Of a DNA stretch of 64,000 bases, positions 17,063-26,900 are shown piece by piece (within the stretch, counting starts at the first letter, position 1; every line of letters starts with the position of its first letter). Below the pieces are notes generated by a model. It was not told the origin of the DNA and ran no database searches. It worked only from the letters and a program-made list of their open reading frames with translations. The translations under genes and the position numbers were made by a program. Source of the DNA: JAXGMV01 sp040768445 (GTDB taxonomy: Bacteria > Chloroflexota > Anaerolineae > Anaerolineales > Anaerolineaceae). The stretch spans positions 1,302,001 to 1,366,000 of the forward strand of contig JAXGMV010000001.1 in assembly GCA_040768445.1 (NCBI GenBank), written 5' to 3'.

Positions 17063-17626
17063 ATGACAGAACCAGAAGCCGGTGATTACTTCCCCAATTT
17101 GCACACCCAACGCCTGCTGCTGCGCCATCTGGCGCAGGAGGACCTAGAGTTTATCTATCAGCATTTTAAAGATGCACAGGTCTCACAGTACCTTTGTGAC
17201 GAAGCGCCCGTGGCAGATTACGACCAGGCACAGGCAATTATTGACTTTTACCTGAAGGCTGAACCGAACACCCCAAACCGCTGGGTGCTTGAACGCAAAT
17301 CAGACAACCTGGTAATCGGCACCTGTGGCTTTCACAAGTGGTCTAAAGATAACCACCGGGTGGAGATTGGTTATGACCTCAGCCCGTCATGCTGGGGGCA
17401 GGGCTACATGCGGGAAGCCATGCGGGCAGCCATTGAGAATGGGTTTACACGCATGGACGTGAACAGGATTGAGGCAGTGGTTCACTGCGACAACCAGCGT
17501 TCACTGCAGCTGCTTGAGCGGCTCGGGTTCAAGCGAGAAGGGCTGATGCGTGACTATTATTTCTTCGAGGGACATTACTACGATCACTGGCTGTTGAGCC
17601 TGCTGCGATGCGACTGGCAAGGCTAA
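17063..17626 (+). CDS. GNAT family N-acetyltransferase, RimJ/RimL type
   Basis: 187 residues. It starts with the typical LHTQRLLLRHLAQEDLEFIY. It continues with NLVIGTCGFHKWSKDNHRVE, IGYDLSPSCWGQGYMREAMR (motif A, acetyl-CoA binding), NRIEAVVHCDNQRSLQLLER and LGFKREGLMRDYYFFEGHY. This is the ribosomal-protein/small-molecule acetyltransferase subfamily; the acceptor is unknown. The ATG lies 18 nt after the previous stop with no Shine-Dalgarno sequence, so it may be translationally coupled, or have its own start from a weak TTGTCA/GATAAC promoter. Confidence 0.88.
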   Translation: MTEPEAGDYFPNLHTQRLLLRHLAQEDLEFIYQHFKDAQVSQYLCDEAPVADYDQAQAIIDFYLKAEPNTPNRWVLERKSDNLVIGTCGFHKWSKDNHRVEIGYDLSPSCWGQGYMREAMRAAIENGFTRMDVNRIEAVVHCDNQRSLQLLERLGFKREGLMRDYYFFEGHYYDHWLLSLLRCDWQG

Positions 17627-17746
17627 TAATAGATTCTCTGTGATTTAATCTCCAATAAGTAGCCAAAGATTTCCAAAATATAGGTAATTCCTTTGCACCC
17701 ATGGACAATAGCTGTGTGGTGATTTTGTTGCACAGGCAGTTGCTTA

Positions 17747-17774
17747 TTGAATTGCCATCCTGGATGCCTATAAT
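17747..17774 (+). promoter_or_regulatory. Promoter of the tandem methyltransferase operon
   Basis: TTGAAT (17747-17752), a 16-nt spacer and a perfect TATAAT (17769-17774), 21 nt before ATG 17796. Confidence 0.65.
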
Positions 17775-17795
17775 TATCTGTAGAGGAAAACTACC

Positions 17796-18479
17796 ATGAA
17801 TCAAAAAGTGGCTGTACGGTTCTGTGTGCGTGAGCTGATGGGGGTTGCCATCATTGGAGTGGCGTTGTTCTGGGCTGCCGGCACCTTAGAATGGCTGCCG
17901 GCCTGGGCTGTGATTGCTGTTACGGCAGTGTGGAGTGCCTCAATTTTCATTGTGATAATGAAGACCAACCCGGACCTGCTGGTTGAACGCCTGGGTCCTC
18001 GTAAAGGCGCCAAGCGTTGGGACACAGTGATTATGGGTATCGTCGGCGTGGCACAGCTGGCGCGTTATATTGTTGCCGGGCTGGATCATCGCCACAGTTG
18101 GTCAGGTTCGTTCTCACCCGTTGTGCAGGCGATTGCATTGCTACTGTGTATCCTCGGGTATGGACTGGTGACCTGGGCGACAGCATCAAATGCCTACTTT
18201 TCACAAATTGTGCGCCTGCAGCCTGAGCGAGGCCACAGCGTGGCAACCGGTGGACCTTACAAATTCGTCAGGCATCCGGCGTACTCAGGCGGTATTCTGT
18301 TTGACCTGGCTGTGCCATTGCTGCTAGGTTCCTGGTGGGCGTTGATCCCCAGCGGGCTGAGCGCACTGCTCTTCGTCTTTCGTACCGCCCTGGAAGACCG
18401 CACCCTGCAGACTGAGTTGCAAGGTTATGCAGACTATGCTAAGAAAGTAAAATATCGGCTGCTTCCTGGTGTCTGGTGA
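17796..18479 (+). CDS. Isoprenylcysteine carboxylmethyltransferase (ICMT/PEMT) family membrane protein, copy 1
   Basis: A 227-residue polytopic protein. The SAM-binding C-terminal signature is GPYKFVRHPAYSGG (153-166), followed by two membrane helices and EDRTLQTELQGYADYAKKVKYRLLPGVW. The family transfers methyl groups to lipophilic or protein C-terminal acceptors; in bacteria the acceptor is usually unknown. The AGAGGAAAACTACC ribosome site supports the start. A paralogue follows after 34 nt. Confidence 0.87.
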   Translation: MNQKVAVRFCVRELMGVAIIGVALFWAAGTLEWLPAWAVIAVTAVWSASIFIVIMKTNPDLLVERLGPRKGAKRWDTVIMGIVGVAQLARYIVAGLDHRHSWSGSFSPVVQAIALLLCILGYGLVTWATASNAYFSQIVRLQPERGHSVATGGPYKFVRHPAYSGGILFDLAVPLLLGSWWALIPSGLSALLFVFRTALEDRTLQTELQGYADYAKKVKYRLLPGVW

Positions 18480-18513
18480 TCAGCCGGCAAACAACTGATT
18501 GTGGAGGAAAAGC

Positions 18514-19212
18514 GTGGGTGACAATTCTAAAAAAATTCCAATGAAGGCAGTTCTCATGCTGGTAATCTTTATCATCCTCATCCCATTGTCACCGATGATC
18601 ATTTCCGGCAGGTGGGACTGGCTGGAAGCTTGGCTCTACGCCGGCATCAGCATCATCGGTTTTGCCGTCAGCCGCTGGCTGGCTTCCCGCAAGCACGCTG
18701 ATCTGCTCAAAGAACGTTCGCGCTACCTGGATCAGCCAGATGCTGTCTCATGGGATAAGCTGCTCTCACCGTTGGTAGGAATGGGCGGCGCGCTGATCCC
18801 AATCACCGCAGGTATTGAGGCGTTATTGAGCACCTCAACGGATTTTAGCATGTGGGTCAAGATCATTTCCTTGATACTCATCATCGCCAGCTATGAGCTC
18901 GGGTCTTACGCACTGATTGCCAATCGCTTCTTCTCAGGTATGGTGCGCATCCAATCTGAGCGCGGGCACCAGGTGGTTTCTGGCGGACCCTACCGCTGGG
19001 TGCGGCATCCAGGCTACGCCGGCGCACTGCTGACTTACTTTGCCACACCGTTGTTTCTGGATTCTCCCTGGACGTTTGTTCCTGTGCTCTTGCTGGCTTT
19101 TGTGCTGGTCATACGCACGAGCAAAGAGGACAAATTTTTGCAGGAGAAACTGGATGGCTACCGGGAGTATGCAGGACGCGTTAGGTACAGGTTGGTACCC
19201 GGTTTATGGTAA
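18514..19212 (+). CDS. Isoprenylcysteine carboxylmethyltransferase (ICMT/PEMT) family membrane protein, copy 2
   Basis: 232 residues from GTG 18514. This start has GGAGGAAAAGC correctly spaced; the TTG at 18499 would lie before that site. The signature GPYRWVRHPGYAGALLTYFA is followed by EDKFLQEKLDGYREYAGRVR, as in the upstream paralogue. The two probably arose by tandem duplication and are cotranscribed. Membrane-located. The substrate is unknown. Confidence 0.87.
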   Translation: MGDNSKKIPMKAVLMLVIFIILIPLSPMIISGRWDWLEAWLYAGISIIGFAVSRWLASRKHADLLKERSRYLDQPDAVSWDKLLSPLVGMGGALIPITAGIEALLSTSTDFSMWVKIISLILIIASYELGSYALIANRFFSGMVRIQSERGHQVVSGGPYRWVRHPGYAGALLTYFATPLFLDSPWTFVPVLLLAFVLVIRTSKEDKFLQEKLDGYREYAGRVRYRLVPGLW

Positions 19213-19339
19213 TTGAAATAGTTGGATGGATATATGATGAGATACCGCGTAAACCGTTTATTCATCCAGGCGTGTATCGCCGTATAATCAAATAAAGTAC
19301 AGGTCTGCCGGAGTGCAGCCCTGACTAAACGGAGGAAGC

Positions 19340-20644
19340 ATGACCATGCGGATTTCCTACCGCATCGCTCTCCGGGTCATAACTACATTCCTCACCATTT
19401 GCATCGCCGCCTGCCAGCCGCCGCCCACCCGGGTATCACCCATGCCGGTTGAGGATACGCAGATCCCGGATGACAGCCAACCATCGACAGCGGGCATCCC
19501 GCTTCCAACAGTTGCTGTAAAAACGCTCACACCTGCAGACTCCCCCACCGCAAAGGTTTATGCCGGCCAGGCAAGGCTGATTGCACCGGTTGAGGTCCTT
19601 GTGTCCGGCCGGGTGACCGGGCTGCAGCCAGCAGCTGATGGCGGTGTTTGGTTAATAACTGACCAGGAAGTTGCCAGGCTGCATGACGGCACGGTAGAGG
19701 TGTACCTGTCAGAGATGATTGGCAAGCCTGCGGGTATTGACAGCGCTGGTAAGGTTTGGATTGCGTCTGAAGATGGTATGCAGATCTCCGCCTGGCACGG
19801 ACGTGGGTGGAACGTGTTTAATGGTGAAGCTGGCTGGCTTCCGCTGAATGAGTGGTCAAATGGCTACGTTAACATGGCACATGGGGGTATGCAAAACGGG
19901 GTTTGGTTCGGCACACCACAGGATGTTCGGGTTTTTGGTGGAATCAGCTGGTCTGTTTACACACCCGAACAAATGGGAATGAAACCGCCAGTTGATACAG
20001 AACTGAGGCGTGATTTTAAGGTATTGTGCGCCCATGATGACAGTGTCTGGGTGGTTGGCTGTGATTGGGGCGGACCGGGGCCTTTTGGAGGTGGTGGTGT
20101 GCGCTGGTATGCAGACGGCGAGTGGCATGGTAAGGACTCGCCAACAGCATCCGGATGTGCCAGCGCTATTGCAGAAGATGAAGCCGGTAATATCTGGGTG
20201 GGGGTAAACAGCAGTCTGTGGCTTTATGAAGCAGCTTCAGATTTGTGGACAGAGTTCCCCGCGACCGAAGTACCTGTACCCGATATGCGCTTTGGTTATA
20301 TCGAGTCTCTTTCTGCCGATCCTGGTGGCGACACCTGGGCGGTGTATGCCCTGTGCGGGGGTGCCAGCTGCTTCGGCTTGAGAGCGCTGTATCACTTATA
20401 TGACAGTCAGTGGCATCAAGTGGGTGACCCGGCAGAGTATTCAAACAGCACCTGGGGGCCGCTAATCGATCCATCTGACACGGGATGGCTTGCCTGGAGC
20501 GGCGGCGTTTACCAGCTCAAAACCGATTCTCTTGAACTGGCGGCGCCGCTTGAAAGCACCTTTGGAGCCTGTGATTCAGGCAGCAGGTTGTGGTTTGTTG
20601 CCGCACATGAAGGTGCAGACGCGCTGTGGGTCATTGAAGACTGA
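19340..20644 (+). CDS. Lipoprotein with propeller-type repeats
   Basis: 434 residues. A signal peptide ends in a lipobox (TICIAAC, acylated C25), followed by a P/S/T-rich linker to about residue 75. The rest consists of repeated blades of the type GGVWLITDQEVARLHDG, GKVWIASEDGMQISAWHG and GNIWVGVNSSLWLYEAASD. These match the two-component-regulator propeller family: a beta-propeller that is extracellular and, in this case, not fused to a kinase. The ligand is unknown. A strong ribosome site (CGGAGGAAGC) precedes it. It is likely anchored to the outer face of the membrane. Confidence 0.8.
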   Translation: MTMRISYRIALRVITTFLTICIAACQPPPTRVSPMPVEDTQIPDDSQPSTAGIPLPTVAVKTLTPADSPTAKVYAGQARLIAPVEVLVSGRVTGLQPAADGGVWLITDQEVARLHDGTVEVYLSEMIGKPAGIDSAGKVWIASEDGMQISAWHGRGWNVFNGEAGWLPLNEWSNGYVNMAHGGMQNGVWFGTPQDVRVFGGISWSVYTPEQMGMKPPVDTELRRDFKVLCAHDDSVWVVGCDWGGPGPFGGGGVRWYADGEWHGKDSPTASGCASAIAEDEAGNIWVGVNSSLWLYEAASDLWTEFPATEVPVPDMRFGYIESLSADPGGDTWAVYALCGGASCFGLRALYHLYDSQWHQVGDPAEYSNSTWGPLIDPSDTGWLAWSGGVYQLKTDSLELAAPLESTFGACDSGSRLWFVAAHEGADALWVIED

Positions 20645-20785
20645 CCTGAACGCTACAAAATCAGACCGCAAAAACGCCAGTTTATTTTTCCGCTATAATA
20701 CACTTGTGAACATCAGTACCATGCAGTATTTGGGGTGGATTTACCCTGCAGCATGCATAAATAAAGCCCTGCTTGGAGCAACCTA

Positions 20786-22657
20786 TTGAACAGTAATCAT
20801 TTAAATGAAGAACAAGGCGCGTCCGGTAATATCTTTAAGCGCCTGTCTGCGCAGCTGCTTTCATTCCGAAAAGCCCTGCGCAATACCCCTGAAGCATTTC
20901 GACTGGTTTGGTCTGCCAGCCGGCCGGCAGCTCTGGTGGGGTTTGGCCTGACGCCTGTTGCGGCTGTGATACCCGCTGCATCAGCCTGGGCTGGTAAGTT
21001 GATCGTTGACTCGATCTTGGACGCTATCAACAGCGGCATGACAGCGCAAGCCGGGCTTCAGCATGTGCTGCCTTACCTGCTGCTGGAATTTGGATTAATC
21101 ATGCTCGGTGCAGTGGTTGGGCATGTGCGCTCACTCTTTGACCGCATCATCCAGTCACAACTTACCAACCATGTCAACACGCTCATCATCCGCAAGGCGA
21201 TCAGTCTTGATCTGCAGTTCTTTGAGGACCCTATCTTCTACGATACCCTGCAGAATGCACGGCGCCAGGCAGACTCCAGTGCACTCAGTATTGTCAACTC
21301 CACCCTGCAGATGCTGCAGCAGGTGATTACGCTGATATCGATCATCATACTGCTGCTCAGGTTCAGCCCGTGGCTGGCGGTGATTATCTTTCTCTCTGCC
21401 ATCCCCTCCTTCCTTTCACAGTCACAGCATGCTGAGCGGGCGTTCCGGGCTGTCAGCCGGCGTGCGCCTGAGTCGCGCCTGCTAAATTATCTGGAGATGC
21501 TGCTTACGGGTAATGACACGGTAAAAGAAATCAAGCTGTTTGGGTTGGGCGAGCCCCTGTTGAAACGTTACCAGACGCTGTTCATGCAGTTCTACCTTGA
21601 GGATCGTGCCATTGCTGAACGACGCACAGCTGCCGGTTTGGGCTGGGGAATACTTTCCAGCCTGGTGTATTACGCCAGTTATGCCTGGATTGTCCTGCGG
21701 ACTGTTGCGGGAATCATCACGCTGGGTGACATGACCATGTTCCTGTCCATTTTCCGCCAATCGCAGAGCTCAGTTCGCTCTCTGCTTGACAGCCTTAACC
21801 GCCTGTATGAAAGTAACCTGTTCCTGGATAACTTGCTGACATACCTGCGGCTTGAACCACTGCTGGTCAGGCCAGAAAACGGGGTGATCGCACCGGCTCC
21901 GGTGAAATCCGGTATTGAGTTCAGAAACGTTTCGTTTCGCTACCCCGGTGCTGAGACGTATGTGCTCAAGAATATCAACCTGCACATCAAGCCCGGCGAA
22001 AGGATTGCTCTGGTGGGTTTGAATGGTGCCGGCAAGACCACACTGATCAAGCTGCTGACGCGGCTGTATGACCCGACTGAAGGTCAAATCCTATTGGATG
22101 GTGTCGACCTGCGAGACTATGATCTTCACAGCCTGCATCAAAGCTTTGGCGTTATTTTCCAGGACTTCGTACGCTACCAGTTTACCGTGCGTGAGAATAT
22201 CGGTTTCGGACAGGTTGAAGCGCTGGAAGATTTCGATCGAATTAAGGATGCGGCAGAACGCGGCGGTGCTGACGATGTGATTGAAGAGATGCCCAACGGT
22301 TATGATACGATGCTCGGCCGGCGCTGGGATAAAGGCTATGAACTCTCGGGCGGGCAATGGCAGAAGATCGCCCTGGCGCGTGCATTTATGCGCAAAGCAG
22401 AAGTGTTGGTGTTGGACGAGCCAACCTCGGCGCTCGATGCTGAAGCAGAGTACGAGGTTTTCAAACGTTTTGGAGAGCTGATCGGCGACCGTATTGCGGT
22501 TCTGATCTCGCACCGCTTCTCAACGGTACGCATGGCAGACCGGATCGTGGTGCTGTCTGCCGGGCGAATCCATGAGCTGGGCACGCACGCAGAGCTGATA
22601 GCGCTGGACGGCGCTTATGCCCGCCTGTTTAACCTGCAGGCTGAAGGTTACAGGTAA
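20786..22657 (+). CDS. ABC exporter with fused permease and ATPase domains
   Basis: 623 residues. The six-helix ABC-type exporter domain spans about 40-340. The nucleotide-binding domain starts near 370: Walker A GLNGAGKTT at about 411-419, signature LSGGQWQKIALARAF at about 521-535, Walker B VLVLDEPTSALD at about 539-550, and the switch histidine in ISHRFSTVRMADR. It is a homodimeric or heterodimeric exporter of unknown cargo. The start is TTG 20786, supported by GGAG (20774-20777) at proper spacing. A TATAAT at 20694 is a possible -10. Confidence 0.92.
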   Translation: MNSNHLNEEQGASGNIFKRLSAQLLSFRKALRNTPEAFRLVWSASRPAALVGFGLTPVAAVIPAASAWAGKLIVDSILDAINSGMTAQAGLQHVLPYLLLEFGLIMLGAVVGHVRSLFDRIIQSQLTNHVNTLIIRKAISLDLQFFEDPIFYDTLQNARRQADSSALSIVNSTLQMLQQVITLISIIILLLRFSPWLAVIIFLSAIPSFLSQSQHAERAFRAVSRRAPESRLLNYLEMLLTGNDTVKEIKLFGLGEPLLKRYQTLFMQFYLEDRAIAERRTAAGLGWGILSSLVYYASYAWIVLRTVAGIITLGDMTMFLSIFRQSQSSVRSLLDSLNRLYESNLFLDNLLTYLRLEPLLVRPENGVIAPAPVKSGIEFRNVSFRYPGAETYVLKNINLHIKPGERIALVGLNGAGKTTLIKLLTRLYDPTEGQILLDGVDLRDYDLHSLHQSFGVIFQDFVRYQFTVRENIGFGQVEALEDFDRIKDAAERGGADDVIEEMPNGYDTMLGRRWDKGYELSGGQWQKIALARAFMRKAEVLVLDEPTSALDAEAEYEVFKRFGELIGDRIAVLISHRFSTVRMADRIVVLSAGRIHELGTHAELIALDGAYARLFNLQAEGYR

Positions 22658-22715
22658 CCTTTGCACTTTGTTATTTTAAAATTACAGACTTAATCGAACA
22701 TACCGGCTTACTGCG

Positions 22716-23819
22716 CTACAGCGCATCCAGGAAGCAGTCTATGTCACTCTCGTCGTTGAAGAAATTTGGGCTGACACGGATGCGGCCATCGCGCATGGCG
22801 GTGTGTATTCCCTGCTGCAGTAACCGCTGATGCAGGCTGGTATTGGCTTCAACAGAGCCGGCACTGAACGAAATGATGGCAGACCGTTCACTAACATACT
22901 CAACCGGCGAGGCGATTTTATAATTCTTAGATCGCAGCCCGTTGATGATTTGGTCAGTCAGCAGGAGCACACGTTGGAAGATGGTTTCAATACCCACTTC
23001 CCGCAGCAGTTCCAAGCCCGGAACCCAGGCATCAAACAGGGAATAGGCGATTGAACCGGTCTCAAAACGCCTTCCGTCAGGACGTAGATCCAGGTCGCGC
23101 AGGTTATCACCGGCAGCAAACATACCGGGCATCACCGGATAAATCCGCTCACGCGCCCGCGTGTTGGTGTACAGAAAACCGGTACCCGGCATGCCCAGCA
23201 GCCACTTGAATCCGGCGCTGGCAAAGACATCTATCCCAGCGTCAACCACGTTGACCGGCACCACACCAGCACACTGAATGCCGTCCACCACGAACAATGC
23301 ATCCACCGAGTGGGCGATGCGGCTGAGCTCCTTCAAGTCAGAACGGAAGCCGGTATTGAAGCGTACGGCTGCCGAAGCGAGTATGCGGGTTCGGCTGTCA
23401 ACCAGGCTGGCAATCCTGGCCGGGTCAACCCGCTGGTCATCACCGACTGGCACAAGGCGCACTTCGACACCTTGTTCTCTCAACGCCAGCCAGGGGAAGG
23501 TGTTGTTCCAGTGTTCGTCAGCCGGCACCACAATATTATCGCCAGCTTTCCAGCGAAAGCCTGAAGCAGCCATGCCGAGCCCAACGCCGGTGCTGGTCAC
23601 CAGTGCATAGTCATCCGGTGAACCGCCCAACAGAGCACTCAAATGGTCTCGTACCGGCCGACGTACCGAGGGCAGCCCGTCAGGCGCTAAGGATGCCTGC
23701 CTGAGATGATCTTCCAGACGCTGGCGTGAGCGTGTGTTGAGCGGCGATGCTGCAGCATTGTTGAGGTACACAGCCTCGCTGGTGACAGGGAAAAGCTGGC
23801 GTAGTTCAGCAGTGTTCAT
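22716..23819 (-). CDS. Class V aminotransferase (cysteine-desulfurase-like)
   Basis: A 367-residue fold-type-I PLP enzyme. VYLNNAAASPLNTRSRQRLE is at the N-terminus, the PLP-contact aspartate is in LFVVDGIQ (D179), and the Schiff-base lysine is K205 in SAGFKWLLGMPG. It resembles the SufS/isopenicillin-epimerase-like group, but I see no obvious persulfide cysteine loop, so desulfurase activity is not implied. The substrate is unknown. GGAGGT precedes the ATG. Confidence 0.85.
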   Translation of the reverse strand: MNTAELRQLFPVTSEAVYLNNAAASPLNTRSRQRLEDHLRQASLAPDGLPSVRRPVRDHLSALLGGSPDDYALVTSTGVGLGMAASGFRWKAGDNIVVPADEHWNNTFPWLALREQGVEVRLVPVGDDQRVDPARIASLVDSRTRILASAAVRFNTGFRSDLKELSRIAHSVDALFVVDGIQCAGVVPVNVVDAGIDVFASAGFKWLLGMPGTGFLYTNTRARERIYPVMPGMFAAGDNLRDLDLRPDGRRFETGSIAYSLFDAWVPGLELLREVGIETIFQRVLLLTDQIINGLRSKNYKIASPVEYVSERSAIISFSAGSVEANTSLHQRLLQQGIHTAMRDGRIRVSPNFFNDESDIDCFLDAL

Positions 23820-23903
23820 TAAATCTACCTCCGAAGTCGCGATGCTATACCCCTTAAGTGTACTGTAAACTACACGGACAATGGGTCAGTACATAACAGC
23901 TGG

Positions 23904-26900
23904 CTATTTTGAATTAGGCGGAAGGCTGAAATTCACCTCGCGACTTTCAGGTGTAAAGGCGTGGAAGAACTGCACTTTTACCGGGATGAATCCGGGTTGT
24001 TCGACCCAAACCGATGCCATGATACGGGTTGGAAGCCGAACTGTTCCCTCATAGTACCCATTGCTGTCCGTGGGGCCGATTCGCTGCAGCGCGTCAGAGG
24101 TGCCCATCTGTACCACGACATACATGCCAGGTATACCCCTGCCGGCTGCGTCAGTCACCCGCCCGTAGATGCGATTGCCGCCGTCACTCGCAGGCGGCTG
24201 AATGGCGCCCCAGTAGGAGTAGAAGTCATACTGCCAGGCTGTCATGCCAGTTTGCTGCTGCCAGGTGTAGGTAGATGGTTCATAAGTGTCTTCAGCGCCC
24301 TCGGCGTGCAGGGAAAGGGTATCACCCGGCTTTATGCTTGGTACTGTAATATTGTAGGAACCGTCGATCATGCTGAACACGGCAGGTTGGTCAATGCCGT
24401 TGATTGAGAGTATGACATTGCTGGCTGCCACACCCGCCGGTACTGAGTTGGGAAATAACCGCCACAGGAAGCCGGTGATGGTGATAATCTCGCCCTGTTG
24501 AGGCGGCGGCGTTGTATTTTGAGGCGGCAGGCTGGTTGCCTGAACACTAATGCTGGGAACCGGGCTTGGTCTTTGTGATACTGATGTCAAACTGGGTTGA
24601 GCTATGACTGGCGTGTGTGTGGCTGCCAGTGCGGTTTGAATCAGCGGCGGCTCTCCGGTAAAACTGAGCGGTGGAGTTGCCATCGGTGTCTCCTGCAGGA
24701 GCTGCGCGCCGGTTACTCTGAACACTGTTCGGTGCGAGCGGGCATGCAGGTCAAACGCCCAGGTCTCCGGGTCTGGGGTAAAGTTCAAACCAGGTTTCTC
24801 CGCCCAAATGGTCACAGACTGCCCTTCAGCCATGCTGATGCTGCCGCTGTAGGAGCCCAGCGAACTGCTGCTATCCAGCAAAACCTGCGGCTGGCCGGCC
24901 ACCTGGATGTAAATTGAAGCATCCTTGATTGGATGTGGAACGAACCTGCCTTGATTAAAGACCAGTCCATGCAGTCTGAATGTTCTGCTTTGACCTGTTG
25001 GCTCATCAGTGCTGCCGGCACCAGGCGTGTAAGCAGCGCTGAGCGTATAGGGTTGCGCTGATGTCTTTATGCTAAGCAGTTCAAGCTTGAGGTAGTACAG
25101 CTTGCCAGCCTCCATTACGTGACTAATTGTAGCGGGCTGCCCGGTAGCTGAATATGACGTATTGGCGAGCAGGAGACCATTTGACCTAAGAATCGTAATG
25201 CGCACCCGCATCTCGGGTGACGGGTTGGTAACTGCGAATGTGATCGGGGTGTCATTCTGTGTTCCGGGCGCTGTCAACTGGTAATAATCCGCCCGACCGG
25301 TGGTTTTATCCCAGAAGTAGCCCTGCACAGGCTTCGAGATATCCCAGTTTACTGCGTGTGCAATGTCGTCGTTAGGCTCAAGTGGGTCGGGGATGAAGCC
25401 GCTCAGGGAAAGCTGGTAGGGTTGGCTGGCTGCGCCGGACGTAATGGCAGCAGCGGAGACAATCAGGTCGTACTGCTCACCAGGTGAGCCGTCAAAAGAC
25501 AGGCTTATCGGTTGACCCTTGGTGTTGGCGATGACCGAGTCCAGGTAATTGCCAGTACTGTGTCTCACCAAAGAGAGCTTTGCCCTCAAATCAGCGCCTA
25601 CATCGGTCAATGAGAAGGTGTAGATGCCGGGTTGCGTGAGGGTCAGCAGGATGTAATCGCGGTCACTGGTTTTTGGCAGCTGCCCGCTGAAGGGCAGGGA
25701 CATATCCCACCCGTTGGCAGAATCACGCCCATCATTGGGTTCTATTTCGGCGTAAGTATTCTCCTGACCCTCGGGCTCAGGTGTACCCGTCACTTCGGCA
25801 GTCTGTGTATGCTGTACCAACAAGGTAGCGCCTTCTTCAGCGCTGCGCCACTCAACCTGGACCTGGAAGGAGGTATTACCCTGCAGCCGGCTGACAAAGA
25901 TGTAATAGGCGTCAGGGAAGGGATTGGTAAAGGGGCAGCCGCCCGTATAACTGGCATCTGATTGACTCCAGCAGTCGTAATCGTTGTATATGTATGGGTA
26001 ATCAGGCACCGGGATAGAGCCATGGCGTACGAAGTAGCTGTACGCACTTCCATCGATTGACGCCAGGCTGATGTACAAAAACTGAATGCCGGCAGGGACA
26101 TTCAGGCGGTACATCACACCGGGCGCATCCTGCGGCATTGTGCCAGGATACACGCCCTCACCGGGCAGGTCAATCGCAGACAGGCTGGAGAGCGGCAGGG
26201 TTTCCTGTTGGTCAGCATCCGTATCTGCGCCGGTTTCATCTGTGGACCCAGCTTCAGCGTTATAGGTGTAGCTGATGCTGTTGTCATTGAAGTCCCGGTC
26301 ATGGTCCATTTCAGCTGTCACAGAGACGGTGTAGGTACCTGCCAGGCGCTTCTCAGGCGGTCCCTGCAGCGCAAATATATAGACATCCGATTCGGTGCGG
26401 TCTCCGGTCATCCAGCAGGTGGACATCAGTTTAACGCACTCATGGTTGACAATCGTCTGTGCGCTTCCGCTGGCATCCCAGGGGATAACCTGCTGGGTGT
26501 GAGAGCTGCCTGAAATATTGTGAGTCTTCACCCACAGAAAACCAGCATAAGGGCCTTGTTTAATGGTGATACTGTCGCCGTCGGAGAGCAGGGTGATGTA
26601 ACCGTTTTGGGCGAATGAACCCGAGGCATCAGATGTATCTACTACCTGGTTAGTCAGGTCATACAGTGTGCCATCCAGGAACTCGACCGTGTGCGACACT
26701 TCACTTGACGATGCCAGCCGCTCAATTAGTTGGCAGCGGTTATCCTCAGCGCCATAGCTGTCAAGGCAGTCACTGTAGCCGCCGCGGGTGATCCAGTTGG
26801 GATAACTCAGGCTGGGCATTTCTGTATCGGCTACCAGCAGGGGTGTGCCACCGTTGAGTGAGAGGGTGGTGTGCAACGGAAAATTACGGCTGTAGGCATT

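Noticed and set aside
24029..26513. Plus-strand open frames across the 1166-residue protein gene
   Set aside because: They are antisense shadows with no starts supported by ribosome sites; the minus-strand gene has a signal peptide and recognisable domains.
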